Translations under genes and position numbers: made by a program
In this document: piece by piece, positions 34,547 through 42,992 of the stretch
How positions within the stretch are numbered: the stretch's first letter is position 1
Layout of the letters: the number at the start of each line of letters is the position of its first letter
The notes under the pieces: generated by a model
Seen by the model: the letters and a program-made list of their open reading frames with translations, nothing else
Database searches by the model: none
What the model was told of the DNA's origin: nothing
Origin: Gallionellales bacterium GWA2_60_18
GTDB taxonomy: Bacteria > Pseudomonadota > Gammaproteobacteria > Burkholderiales > Gallionellaceae
NCBI GenBank assembly: GCA_001801105.1
Contig: MGWS01000033.1
Span: 1 to 64,000 of the forward strand
Direction: 5' to 3'
DNA: 64,000 nt

Positions 34547-35391
34547 CGTGGCTGAAAATTCCGCTGACCGGTGCGATGCTGTTCTCCTTCGCGCTGCATG
34601 GCTTCGCCCTGTTCGGCATCGCGCTGGTGCTGCCCGATCCGCGCAATGCGATCAATGCTATACAGCCGCTGCAAGTCGTACTGGTGAACGCCAAGTCGGC
34701 CTCCAAGCCGGTCAAGGCGGATGCGCAGGCGCAACACGATCTGGACGGCGGCGGCAACACCGAAGAAGACCGGCAGGCCAAGACCCCGCTGCCGGCTATC
34801 GGCGACGACCAGCAGTTCACGCCGGAGCAAAACACCAAGCGCGTCGCCAAGCTGGAGGAAGAATCCCGGCGCATGATGACCCGGCTCAAGAGCGATTACA
34901 CGGCAGCGCAGCCGGAACTCAAAAAACGGCAGAGCAGCTCTGCCAGCAGCAGCGACGACCTGGTGCAGCGCAGTCTGGAGATCGCGCGCCTCGAAGCGCA
35001 GATCAGCAAGAATAATGATGCTTACCAGAAGATGCCGCGCCGCAAGTTCGTCGGCGCGCGCACCCGGGAATACCGCTTTGCGCAATACATCGAGGACTGG
35101 CGCATCAAGGTGGAGCGCATCGGCAACCTCAACTATCCGGAAGAGGCCCGCCGCCAGCAGATCTACGGCAAGCTGCAGCTCAGTGTCTCGATCCGCGCCG
35201 ACGGCAGCGTGGAGAATATCGAGGTGAGCCGGTCTTCCGGCCAGCGCATCCTCGATGCGGCCGCGATGCGCATCGTCAAGCTCGCCGCGCCCTATGCTGC
35301 GCTGCCGCCGGACATCACCCGGGACACCGATATCCTGACCATCACCCGCACCTGGTCGTTCACCTCATCCGACCGTCTGGAGGGCGAATAG
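34540..35391 (+). CDS. TonB-family energy transducer
   Basis: The product is 283 residues: one N-terminal membrane anchor (~8-32), a charged central region with probable coiled coil (to ~185), and a C-terminal TonB domain (~190-280; YPEEARRQQIYGKLQLSVSI, SSGQRILDAAAMRIV). It would couple inner-membrane energy to outer-membrane receptors. It lacks the Pro-rich spacer of classical TonB. It starts within the end of the RNase gene. exbBD are not in the window. Confidence 0.9.
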   Translation: MLTWLKIPLTGAMLFSFALHGFALFGIALVLPDPRNAINAIQPLQVVLVNAKSASKPVKADAQAQHDLDGGGNTEEDRQAKTPLPAIGDDQQFTPEQNTKRVAKLEEESRRMMTRLKSDYTAAQPELKKRQSSSASSSDDLVQRSLEIARLEAQISKNNDAYQKMPRRKFVGARTREYRFAQYIEDWRIKVERIGNLNYPEEARRQQIYGKLQLSVSIRADGSVENIEVSRSSGQRILDAAAMRIVKLAAPYAALPPDITRDTDILTITRTWSFTSSDRLEGE

Positions 35392-35431
35392 CCGTTTGCG
35401 CCGCTTTCGCTTATTGGTTAATCTGCTCCCC

Positions 35432-35737
35432 ATGCGTTCCTTCCCTGTCATGTTCCGGCTGCTGCTGATCTTCGCCCTGCTGTTCGCGCAGTCCGGCGGG
35501 ATGGCGCACGGCATCGCGCATGCGATGGCGGAGCAGACGCAGGATCATTCGCTGCCGCACGGCAAGCACTGCAGCCTGTGCGCAGCCTATGCACAGATCG
35601 GCAGCGCGGTCGGCAACATCGGCATCAGCTTCGGTTCCACCGCATCGCTCGAAGAGACTTCCACTACCCATTCCTGCTGTTTCCGCTCCACCGCGTTCAC
35701 CGCTTTCGCGGCACGCGCCCCGCCCCGCTCCGCCTGA
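35432..35737 (+). CDS. DUF2946-like small exported protein
   Basis: The product is about 101 residues from the ATG at 35432, with a signal peptide or N-terminal membrane segment (MFRLLLIFALLFAQSGGMAHG) and a cysteine/histidine motif HGKHCSLCAAYAQIG. DUF2946 proteins share this HC.LC motif and often sit near copper or zinc transport genes. Here it precedes an outer-membrane protein and a ZnuA-ZnuB pair, so a role in metal uptake is likely but unproven. Confidence 0.7.
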   Translation: MRSFPVMFRLLLIFALLFAQSGGMAHGIAHAMAEQTQDHSLPHGKHCSLCAAYAQIGSAVGNIGISFGSTASLEETSTTHSCCFRSTAFTAFAARAPPRSA

Positions 35738-35749
35738 GAACCATCCTGC

Positions 35750-35774
35750 GACCCCGCGCCGATCGCGCGGGGTC
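35750..35774. terminator. GC-rich hairpin before porin gene
   Basis: GACCCCGCGC (35750-35759) pairs with GCGCGGGGTC (35765-35774) across a 5-bp loop; a T-run (35783-35789) follows 8 bases later. It lies between the DUF2946-like gene and the outer-membrane protein gene and could be a weak terminator or attenuator. Confidence 0.5.
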
Positions 35775-35802
35775 TTCATGTTGTTTTTTTGCGGAGCACT
35801 AA

Positions 35803-37176
35803 ATGTCCAGAAAACTCTATGCGGGCGCAGCGCTGGCCGCGCTGCTGATCCACCCGTTCAACGCATCTGCCGCGAGCGATGCCGAGCTGCAAGCCATCCG
35901 CGAGCAGATCAGCCAATTAAAAGATAACTACGAGCGGCGTATCGCGCAGCTCGAACAGCGTTTGCAACAGGCCGAGGCGAACAGCAAGAGCGCCACGAAC
36001 AGTGCGGCGCAAAACCAGGTTGCGGCACAACAAGCCAGCCGTCCGGCAGCGGGCGGCGAAGGCGTGTTCAACCCTGCCATCTCGCTGATCCTGGGAGGCA
36101 CTTATGGCAACTTGCAGCAAGCCTCCGCGCCGGCCACTGGCTTCGCGATGAATCCGAATCCGGGGCATGAGCAGGGCTTCAACCTCGGCGAATCGGAGAT
36201 CGGCATCTCCGCCAGCATCGATCCGCAATTCCGCGGTGCGGCTACGCTGGCGCTCGACCCCGCCGGAGGCATCAGCGTGGAGAACGCTTTCGTGCAGGCC
36301 ACCACGCTGGGCAACGGGTTCAATCTCAAGTTTGGCCGTTTCTTTTCCGGTTTGGGTTATGTCAACGAGCAGCATGCGCATGCCTGGGATTTCGTCGACC
36401 AACCGCTGGTATATGCCGCGCTGTGGGAGAACCAGTTGGGCGAAGACGGCGTGCAGCTCAAATGGCTGGCACCCAGCGATACCTTCATCGAACTGGGCGC
36501 GGAGATCGGCAAGGGGCGCGGCTTCCCCGGCACGGACAGGGCGAAGAACGGCAGCGGTGCGGGCGTATTGTTCGCGCATGCTGGCGGCGACATCGGCGTC
36601 GAGCACAGCTGGCGCGCCGGTGCATCGCTGCACCGCGCCCGCCGCGTCGCTGCCGGGAGCGAGGATGTGCCGGACTTGAGCGGCAATGAAGTGACCAACC
36701 AGTTCAGCGGCGACAGCCGGACCGCCGGGCTGGACTTCGTGTGGAAATATGCGCCCGACGGCAACACCGCCCGGACCAATTTCAAATTGCAGGGCGAGTA
36801 TTTTCGGCGCAAGGAAAGCGGCGACCTGACCTATGACACGGCAACTACAAACACCACCGACTCTTATGCCGTCACCCAGAGCGGCTGGTATCTGCAAGGC
36901 GTGTACCAGTTCATGCCAATGTGGCGCGCCGGCTTGCGCTATGACAGTCTCGATCCCGGCGTGGCACAGGTCGGCGCGGCGAACGCGGCCAATGTCATCA
37001 GCAACTACGGCTACACCCCGACGCGCACCGCGCTGATGCTGGACTACAGCCCGAGCGAATTCTCGCGCCTGCGCGTGCAACTGGCACAGGACAAGTCGCG
37101 CCAAGGGCTGACCGACAATCAGGTGTTCCTGCAATACATCATGAGTCTGGGCGCCCATGGTGCACACCAGTTTTGA
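35803..37176 (+). CDS. Outer-membrane beta-barrel protein linked to zinc uptake
   Basis: The product is 457 residues: signal peptide (ending ASAA), a short coiled coil (AELQAIREQISQLKDNYERR to ~residue 70), then a long barrel rich in alternating hydrophobic residues and ending in Phe (GAHGAHQF), typical of porins. Several His residues (NEQHAHAWDF, GAHGAHQF) could contact metal. It precedes znuA/znuB-like genes, so metal passage across the outer membrane is the likely job. Confidence 0.8.
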   Translation: MSRKLYAGAALAALLIHPFNASAASDAELQAIREQISQLKDNYERRIAQLEQRLQQAEANSKSATNSAAQNQVAAQQASRPAAGGEGVFNPAISLILGGTYGNLQQASAPATGFAMNPNPGHEQGFNLGESEIGISASIDPQFRGAATLALDPAGGISVENAFVQATTLGNGFNLKFGRFFSGLGYVNEQHAHAWDFVDQPLVYAALWENQLGEDGVQLKWLAPSDTFIELGAEIGKGRGFPGTDRAKNGSGAGVLFAHAGGDIGVEHSWRAGASLHRARRVAAGSEDVPDLSGNEVTNQFSGDSRTAGLDFVWKYAPDGNTARTNFKLQGEYFRRKESGDLTYDTATTNTTDSYAVTQSGWYLQGVYQFMPMWRAGLRYDSLDPGVAQVGAANAANVISNYGYTPTRTALMLDYSPSEFSRLRVQLAQDKSRQGLTDNQVFLQYIMSLGAHGAHQF

Positions 37177-37177
37177 A

Positions 37178-37240
37178 CACCCTCTCCCGCGCTGACGCGC
37201 ACCCCTCTCCCGCAAGCGGGAGAGGGGCTTGGGGAGAGGG
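37178..37240. repeat. Palindromic repeat family A, copy 2
   Basis: Hairpins of the CCCTCTCCCGCAAGCGGGAGAGGG kind start directly after the porin stop codon and end 26 bp before znuA. The inner CTCTCCCGCAAGCGGGAGAG stem is perfect. Confidence 0.9.
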
Positions 37241-37265
37241 TATTAACCAATGACGGGGAACCATC

Positions 37266-38162
37266 ATGCAAAAATATCTCTATGCATTTTTACTGCTGCT
37301 CATCAGCAACAACGTCCACGCCGCGCTCAACATCTTCGCCTGCGAACCCGAATGGGCGGCGCTGGCGCGGGAGCTGGCGGCGGACAAGGCCGACATCTAT
37401 TCCGCCACCACCGCGTTGCAGGATCCGCACCACATCCAGGCGCGTCCCAGCCTGATCGCCAAAGCGCGCCGCGCCAATCTGGTCGTATGCACCGGTGCGG
37501 AACTGGAAGCCGGCTGGCTACCGGTCATCCTGCGCGAATCCGGCAACACGGACATCGCGCCGGGCAAGCCCGGCAACTTCGAGGCCGCGCATGCGGTGAC
37601 CATGCTGGAGATCCCAGCGCGGCTGGATCGCGCCGAGGGCGATGTGCATGCGGCGGGCAATCCGCACATCCAGACCGATGCGCGCAACTTCCTGCCCATC
37701 GCGCGGGCGCTGTCGGCAAGGCTGTCCGAACTCGATCCCGCCAATGCCGCGTTCTACCGCAGCCGCCTGCAGACGTTCACGCAACAGTGGCAAGCCGCCA
37801 TCGCGCGCTGGGAGAAACAGGCGGCACCGCTCAAAGGCCAACCCATCGCAGTGCAGCACCGCGGCTTTCCCTACCTGAACAACTGGCTGGAGCTGCGACA
37901 GGTCGCCGAACTGGAACCCAAGCCCGGCATGGAACCCAGCGCCGCCCACCTGTCACGGGTATTGGAGCAGTTGCAACGGCAACCGGCGAAGATGGTGATA
38001 CGCGCCGCCTACCAGAGTGAGCGGCCCTCGGCATGGCTGTCGGAGCATGCGCGCATTCCCGCCGTGGCGCTGCCGTTCAGCGTGGGCGGAACGGATGGTG
38101 CGAAAGATTTGTTTGGCCTGTTCGACGACACTATCCAGCGCTTGCTGGTGGCGCTGAAATAA
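37266..38162 (+). CDS. znuA: ZnuA-like metal ABC transporter substrate-binding protein
   Basis: This 298-residue periplasmic cluster A-I binding protein has a signal peptide (to ~20) and metal-ligand histidines in DPHHIQARPS, GNPHIQTDARN and VQHRGFPYLNNWL. The His-rich loop of classic ZnuA is missing, so zinc versus manganese cannot be decided from the sequence alone. The permease gene follows; no ATPase gene lies in this cluster. Confidence 0.85.
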   Translation: MQKYLYAFLLLLISNNVHAALNIFACEPEWAALARELAADKADIYSATTALQDPHHIQARPSLIAKARRANLVVCTGAELEAGWLPVILRESGNTDIAPGKPGNFEAAHAVTMLEIPARLDRAEGDVHAAGNPHIQTDARNFLPIARALSARLSELDPANAAFYRSRLQTFTQQWQAAIARWEKQAAPLKGQPIAVQHRGFPYLNNWLELRQVAELEPKPGMEPSAAHLSRVLEQLQRQPAKMVIRAAYQSERPSAWLSEHARIPAVALPFSVGGTDGAKDLFGLFDDTIQRLLVALK

Positions 38163-38167
38163 TTTTC

Positions 38168-38298
38168 CCGTCATTCCGGCGCAGACCTGTAGCCTGTAGG
38201 TCGGGTTAGCGTAGCGTAACCCGACAATTTGCCGTCGGATTACGGCGCAAAGAACGCGCCTGAACCGACCTACGGGACTGCTATCCGCCGGAATGACG
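38168..38298. repeat. Nested palindromic repeats (families D and C)
   Basis: Outer arms CCGTCATTCCGGC (38168-38180) and GCCGGAATGACG (38287-38298) enclose a complete family C palindrome (38196-38273) starting GTAGGTCGGGTTAGCG. One repeat has therefore been inserted inside another, between znuA and znuB. Confidence 0.85.
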
Positions 38299-38321
38299 AA
38301 TCGGTAACTTGAGGAGCATCC

Positions 38322-39074
38322 ATGAACATCGCCGATCTGAATATTCTCATCCCGGCCTTCATCGCCGGGCTGCTGGTGCTCGCCACACATGTGCCGCTGG
38401 GCATGAAGGTGCTGGAACGCGGCGTGATCTTCGCCGATCTTGCGGTGGCGCAGATCGCCGGGCTGGGCGTGATCGCCGCCGGGCTGCTGGAACTGGACGG
38501 CAAGCCGCTGCTGGTGCAGGGCATCGCCGCCACCAGCGCGCTGCTCGGCGCGGCGCTGCTGACGCTCATCGAACGCCGCTTGCCGGACGTGCTGGAAGCC
38601 TGCATCGGACTGCTGTTCGTGCTCGCCGCGACCGGCGGTATCCTGCTGATGAGCCGCGACGTGCATGCGGGAGAACACCTCAAGGACTTGCTGGTCGGGC
38701 AAATCCTGTGGGTAAGCAACAGCCAGCTCATCGCCACCGCCGTCCTCACCGCCGCATTGCTCGCACTGTGGCGCGTGTTCAACGAACGGCTCGGCAGCTT
38801 CGGGTTCTACGCGCTGTTCGCGCTCGCCGTCACCGCATCGGTACAACTGGTCGGCGTATATCTGGTGTTCGCCAGCCTGATCGTGCCCGCGCTCGTCACG
38901 CACCGCCTGCAACGGCGGCGCAAGTTTGCCGCCTATGCGGTCGGCGTCGCGGGCTATGCGGCAGGATTGCTGCTGTCGGTGTGGTTCGACCTGCCCACCG
39001 GCGCGGCCATCGTGTGGGCGATGGCGCTGTGCGGGCTGGCAGCACTGCCGATAATCGCACGAAAGGCGGGCTGA
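38322..39074 (+). CDS. znuB: ZnuB-like metal ABC transporter permease
   Basis: This 250-residue protein has about seven to eight membrane helices and belongs to the ABC-3 family of zinc/manganese permeases (LERGVIFADLAVAQIAGLG, YLVFASLIVPALVT). It works with the ZnuA-like protein upstream. The ATPase partner (ZnuC) is not encoded between tonB and aroE; it must lie elsewhere or be shared with another transporter. Confidence 0.87.
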   Translation: MNIADLNILIPAFIAGLLVLATHVPLGMKVLERGVIFADLAVAQIAGLGVIAAGLLELDGKPLLVQGIAATSALLGAALLTLIERRLPDVLEACIGLLFVLAATGGILLMSRDVHAGEHLKDLLVGQILWVSNSQLIATAVLTAALLALWRVFNERLGSFGFYALFALAVTASVQLVGVYLVFASLIVPALVTHRLQRRRKFAAYAVGVAGYAAGLLLSVWFDLPTGAAIVWAMALCGLAALPIIARKAG

Positions 39075-39116
39075 TTTTCATTACAATGCGCGCACTGATC
39101 TCTTCACGCATCCGAC

Positions 39117-39926
39117 ATGACTGACAAGTACGCCGTCATCGGCAACCCCGTCGCGCACAGCAAATCGCCGCTGATCCATCGCATGTTCGCGCAACAGACC
39201 GGACAGGACACGAGCTACGAGGCCATCGAGGCGCCGCTGGACGGCTTCGCCGCGACCGTGCAGCGCCTGCGCGACGAGGGCTACAAGGGCTGCAACGTGA
39301 CCGTGCCGTTCAAGTTCGAGGCGTACCGGCTCTGCGACGAACTCGGCGCGCGCGCGCAGGACGCCGGCGCGGTGAACACGCTGCTGTTCCGCGACGGCAG
39401 GATACTCGGCACCAACACCGACGGCGTCGGCCTGCTCAACGACATCCAGGACAACCTCGGTTTCAAGTTGATGTGGAAGGATGCGCTGCTGCTCGGCGCC
39501 GGCGGTGCGGCAGCGGGCGTATTGTGGCCGCTGTTCAATGCCGGCGCCGGCATCGATATCGCCAACCGCACACTGGAGAAGGCGCAGGCGCTCACGGAAG
39601 CATTCAAGGGCGCGGGCACGGTGAAGGCACGGCGCTACGACGAGCTGGCAGGAAGGCAATACGACCTCGTCATCAACGCCACCTCGAGCGGACTGAAAGA
39701 CGAGTTGCCACCCCTGCCGGATGGGCTGTTCAAGCCCGGCGCGCTGTCCTACGACATGATGTACGGGCGCGAGACGCCGTTCCTGGCGTTCGCCCGCAAA
39801 CAGGGTGCGGCGCTGGTTTCCGACGGTCTCGGCATGCTGGTCGAGCAGGCCGCCGAAGCGTTCTTCATCTGGCGCGGCGTACGCCCGGCAACCGCCCCCG
39901 TCATCGCGGCGCTGCGCAAACAATGA
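39117..39926 (+). CDS. aroE: Shikimate dehydrogenase
   Basis: This 269-residue NADPH-dependent enzyme reduces 3-dehydroshikimate. Motifs: NPVAHSKSPLIH (substrate serines), CNVTVPFK with the catalytic Lys, GTNTDGVG with the catalytic Asp, GAGGAAAGV for NADP, and NATSSGL. The start ATGACTGAC follows a short spacer after znuB. The last bases overlap the mtgA start (ATGA). Confidence 0.97.
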   Translation: MTDKYAVIGNPVAHSKSPLIHRMFAQQTGQDTSYEAIEAPLDGFAATVQRLRDEGYKGCNVTVPFKFEAYRLCDELGARAQDAGAVNTLLFRDGRILGTNTDGVGLLNDIQDNLGFKLMWKDALLLGAGGAAAGVLWPLFNAGAGIDIANRTLEKAQALTEAFKGAGTVKARRYDELAGRQYDLVINATSSGLKDELPPLPDGLFKPGALSYDMMYGRETPFLAFARKQGAALVSDGLGMLVEQAAEAFFIWRGVRPATAPVIAALRKQ

Positions 39927-40618
39927 AGAAACTGTGGGGCTGGCTATGGCGCGGCATGGCGATCCTGTTCGCCCTGCTGCTGCTCTATCAGCTGTGGATC
40001 TTCGGGCATATTCTGTGGTGGGTGAAGTTCAACCCTTCCACCAGTTCGTTCATGGAAGACCGTCTGGAACTGATGCAGGACAAGAACCCGGATGCCGAAC
40101 TGAAGCATCGCTGGGTACCCTACGAAAAGATCTCCAACCATCTCAAGCGCGCGCTGATCGCCGCCGAAGACGCGAAGTTCGTCGATCACGAGGGCTTCGA
40201 CTGGGAAGGTATCCAGAAAGCCTACGAGAAGAACCTGAGAAAAGGCAAGATCGTCGCGGGCGGTTCCACCATCAGCCAGCAGTTGGCCAAGAACCTGTTC
40301 CTTTCCACGCGGCGCACGCCCTGGCGCAAGGCCGAGGAGGCGGCCATCACGCTGATGCTGGAAGCGGTGATGGACAAGCGGCGTATCTTTGAGATTTACC
40401 TCAACGTCATCGAATGGGGCAATGGCGTGTTCGGCGCCGAAGCCGCCGCGCGCCATTATTTTCGCGTCGGCGCCGCGCAGCTCGGCGCGGAACAGGCGGC
40501 CAGGCTCGCCGCGATGGTGCCCAATCCGCGCTACTATGACACCCACCGCGAGGCGCGAGGCCTGTTGCGCAAAACCGGCATCATCCTCGACCGCATGAAC
40601 AGCGCGGAAATTCCCTGA
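39923..40618 (+). CDS. mtgA: Monofunctional biosynthetic peptidoglycan transglycosylase
   Basis: This 231-residue glycosyltransferase family 51 enzyme polymerises lipid II glycan chains. It has an N-terminal membrane anchor (residues 9-33), the catalytic Glu region AAEDAKFVDHEGFDW, GGSTISQQLAKNLFLS and RRIFEIYLNVIEWGNGVFG. The ATG at 39923 overlaps the aroE stop. The aroE-mtgA pairing is typical of betaproteobacteria. Confidence 0.96.
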   Translation: MKKLWGWLWRGMAILFALLLLYQLWIFGHILWWVKFNPSTSSFMEDRLELMQDKNPDAELKHRWVPYEKISNHLKRALIAAEDAKFVDHEGFDWEGIQKAYEKNLRKGKIVAGGSTISQQLAKNLFLSTRRTPWRKAEEAAITLMLEAVMDKRRIFEIYLNVIEWGNGVFGAEAAARHYFRVGAAQLGAEQAARLAAMVPNPRYYDTHREARGLLRKTGIILDRMNSAEIP

Positions 40619-40685
40619 ACAGACCAGCGCCAATTTCTTTACAATAGCGCCCGGTTTCAACCCGGATAATCCGTTGGGGCGCGCG

Positions 40686-42140
40686 ATGATCGACACCAGC
40701 CAGGACAATCACCACAGCGAGAACGTGCAGCATCACCTCAAGCAGGTGGAGACGCTGCTGCACAAGCACGCCCTGCTGGAGGCGGTGATCCACAAGCAGG
40801 AATTGCCGCGCGCGGATCGGCACGAACTAGTCGACACGCTGGTGCACAAACAGCACTTGGGCGAGCTGCAACGCAAGCTGGAGAGCCTGCACCCTGCCGA
40901 CATCGCCTATATCCTCGAAGCCCTGCCCATCGAGCAGCGCCTGCTGGTGTGGGATCTGGTCAAGGCGGAACGCGACGGCGAGATTCTGATCGAGGTTTCC
41001 GACGCGGTACGCGAATCTCTGATCGCCAGCATGAGCCGCGAGGAGCTGCGCGAAGCGGCCGAACAACTGGATACCGACGAGATCGCCGATCTCGCGCCGG
41101 ATCTGCCGCAGCATGTGATGCGCGATGTATTCAAGTCGCTGTCCATCGAGGAGCGCGAACAGCTGCGCGCGGCGATGTCGTATGCGGAGGACTCGGTCGG
41201 CGCGCTGATGGATTTCAACATGGTGCACGTGCGCGAGGACGTGACGCTGGAAGTGGTATCGCGCTACCTGCGCCGCTTCGACACACTGCCGGACCATACC
41301 GATCAGGTGTTCGTGGTGGATCGCGACGACCATTTCAGGGGCGTGCTGCCGATCAACCTGATCGTGGTCAACGAACCGGATGTGGGAGTCGGCAGCCTGA
41401 TGCTGACCGATACTATCCAGCTGCATCCCGAAGAAAAGGCGGAACAGGCCGCGCAGGCGTTCGAGCGCTATGATCTGGTCTCCGCGCCGGTGGTGGACGA
41501 AGACGGCAAGCTGGTCGGGCGCGTGACGGTGAACGTGGTGCTGGATTTCGTGCGTACCGAGTCTGAAAGCGAGCTGTTCAATCAGGCCGGCCTGCGCGAA
41601 GAGGAAGATATCTTCGCATCGGTATGGAAATCGGCGCAGAACCGCTGGACCTGGCTGGCGCTGAACCTGTGCACCGCGTTCTTCGCCTCGCGCGTGATCG
41701 GCAGTTTCGAGAATACGATCGAGAAATACGTCGCACTCGCCACGCTGATGCCCATCGTTGCCGGCATCGCGGGCAATTCGGCGAACCAGACCACCACCAT
41801 CGTCATCCGCTCGCTGGCGCTCGGGCAGATCACCGATGCGAATGCGCGCAGGCTGATGATGAAGGAACTGGCGATTGGCGGGTTCAACGGCCTGCTATGG
41901 GGCAGCATCGCCGGCCTGTTCGCTTTTTTCCTGTATCACAGCATCGCGCTGGGCGTCGTGATGACCAGCGCGATGCTGCTCAACCTGCTGATGGGCGCCA
42001 TCGTCGGCATGGGCATCCCGCTGGTCATGCAGAAACTGGGGCGCGACCCGGCCATCGGTTCGAGCGTAATGATCACCGCCATCACCGACAGCGGCGGATT
42101 CTTCATCTTCCTGGGATTGGCAACGATCTTCCTGATCTGA
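40686..42140 (+). CDS. mgtE: Magnesium transporter MgtE
   Basis: The product is 484 residues from the ATG at 40686 (a TTG four codons earlier is less likely). It has an N-terminal MgtE domain (~50-155), two CBS domains (~160-290) that sense magnesium, and five membrane helices (~320-480) containing MPIVAGIAGNSANQTTTIVIRSLA, the conserved pore region. The N-terminal His-rich DNHHSENVQHH is unusual but not family-defining. It follows mtgA with a 67-bp gap. Confidence 0.94.
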   Translation: MIDTSQDNHHSENVQHHLKQVETLLHKHALLEAVIHKQELPRADRHELVDTLVHKQHLGELQRKLESLHPADIAYILEALPIEQRLLVWDLVKAERDGEILIEVSDAVRESLIASMSREELREAAEQLDTDEIADLAPDLPQHVMRDVFKSLSIEEREQLRAAMSYAEDSVGALMDFNMVHVREDVTLEVVSRYLRRFDTLPDHTDQVFVVDRDDHFRGVLPINLIVVNEPDVGVGSLMLTDTIQLHPEEKAEQAAQAFERYDLVSAPVVDEDGKLVGRVTVNVVLDFVRTESESELFNQAGLREEEDIFASVWKSAQNRWTWLALNLCTAFFASRVIGSFENTIEKYVALATLMPIVAGIAGNSANQTTTIVIRSLALGQITDANARRLMMKELAIGGFNGLLWGSIAGLFAFFLYHSIALGVVMTSAMLLNLLMGAIVGMGIPLVMQKLGRDPAIGSSVMITAITDSGGFFIFLGLATIFLI

Positions 42141-42266
42141 TCCGGACATGCAGTTCCGGCAACGCCGCATCTGCTATCGAGACAAGACGGAACGGGCTAA
42201 CTGACCCTGCGGGACAAAGCGGACAAGCGCGGCAATCTGCCGCGCGTCGCCGCAAGAGGGAGAACG

Positions 42267-42298
42267 ATGACATCCCGCGCCGGAACGCGGGATGTCAT
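42267..42298. repeat. 12-bp perfect inverted repeat
   Basis: ATGACATCCCGC (42267-42278) pairs with GCGGGATGTCAT (42287-42298) over an 8-bp loop. It lies between the convergent mgtE and histone-like genes and is probably a terminator-like or repeat element; no T-run follows. Confidence 0.65.
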
Positions 42299-42321
42299 GG
42301 ACAACAAATACCCGAAGCGCA

Positions 42322-42346
42322 GAAAAAACTCCGCCCCTTGCGGGGC
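42322..42346 (-). terminator. Intrinsic terminator of the histone-like gene
   Basis: On the minus strand GCCCCGCAAGGGGC forms a 5-bp GC stem (42333-42346) with a 4-base loop, followed by GGAG and a run of six Ts (42322-42327). It begins 5 bp after the stop codon. Confidence 0.8.
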
Positions 42347-42350
42347 AGGA

Positions 42351-42824
42351 TTATGCTTTCAGGATGCCACCAGTCGGCTTGGCTGCCGGCTTCTTAGCTG
42401 CTGCCTTCTTGGCTGCCGGCTTCTTGGCTGCCGGCTTCTTGGCTGCTGCCTTCTTGGCCGCCGGTTTTTTGGCTGCAACCTTTTTGGCTGCCGGTTTCTT
42501 GGCAACGGCCTTCTTTGCTGCGGGCTTCTTCGCTGCAACCTTTTTGGCTGCCGGTTTCTTGGCAGCTGCTTTTTTCGCTACGGGTTTCTTCGCTGCGACT
42601 TTCTTTGCTGCGGGCTTCTTGGCAGCAACTTTTTTCGCTACCGGTTTCTTCGCAGCGACTTTCTTGGCTGCCGGTTTCTTGGCAACAGATTTTTTCGCTA
42701 CGACTTTTTTAGCTGCCGGCTTGGCGGCTGCTTTTTTTGCTGCGGGTTTTGCTGCTGCTTTCTTGGCTGCGGGTTTTTTCGCTGCGGGCTTCTTGGCTGC
42801 GGGTGCTTTTGCTGATGTTGCCAT
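42351..42824 (-). CDS. Histone H1-like lysine/alanine-rich DNA-binding protein
   Basis: This 157-residue protein is almost wholly made of KKPAAKK-, KKAAAKK- and KKVAAKK-type repeats, ending KPTGGILKA. It resembles bacterial H1-like proteins (AlgP/HctB-type tails) that bind and condense DNA. The ATG at 42824 was chosen because the GGAG site is correctly spaced; an ATG two codons earlier is too close. The repetitive coding DNA is prone to length changes, so the true repeat number needs confirming. It ends at a clear terminator. Confidence 0.85.
   Translation of the reverse strand: MATSAKAPAAKKPAAKKPAAKKAAAKPAAKKAAAKPAAKKVVAKKSVAKKPAAKKVAAKKPVAKKVAAKKPAAKKVAAKKPVAKKAAAKKPAAKKVAAKKPAAKKAVAKKPAAKKVAAKKPAAKKAAAKKPAAKKPAAKKAAAKKPAAKPTGGILKA
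42370..42815. repeat. Degenerate coding repeats of the histone-like gene
   Basis: Units of 15-30 bp, read on plus as variants of TTCTTGGCTGCCGG and TTTTTTCGCTGC, repeat throughout the gene. They are coding repeats, not a CRISPR array. Confidence 0.85.
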
Positions 42825-42992
42825 TTTCATTCTCCATAAAAATTTAGAACATTCACTGCGATTCACTGCACACCCAAACGCCCTGTGTTTAAGCGAAAGA
42901 CGCTTGCGGCATCGGCACTCTATCCACGTTTAAAAAATCCTGCAACAGATTTAACTAAATTTCAAAAAAATTTTTGTGGAATTTGCAACACT

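Noticed and set aside
42370..42815. Regularly spaced short repeats that might look like a CRISPR array
   Set aside because: Units are degenerate, without unique spacers, and encode Lys/Ala/Pro repeats in one continuous frame with a ribosome-binding site and terminator.
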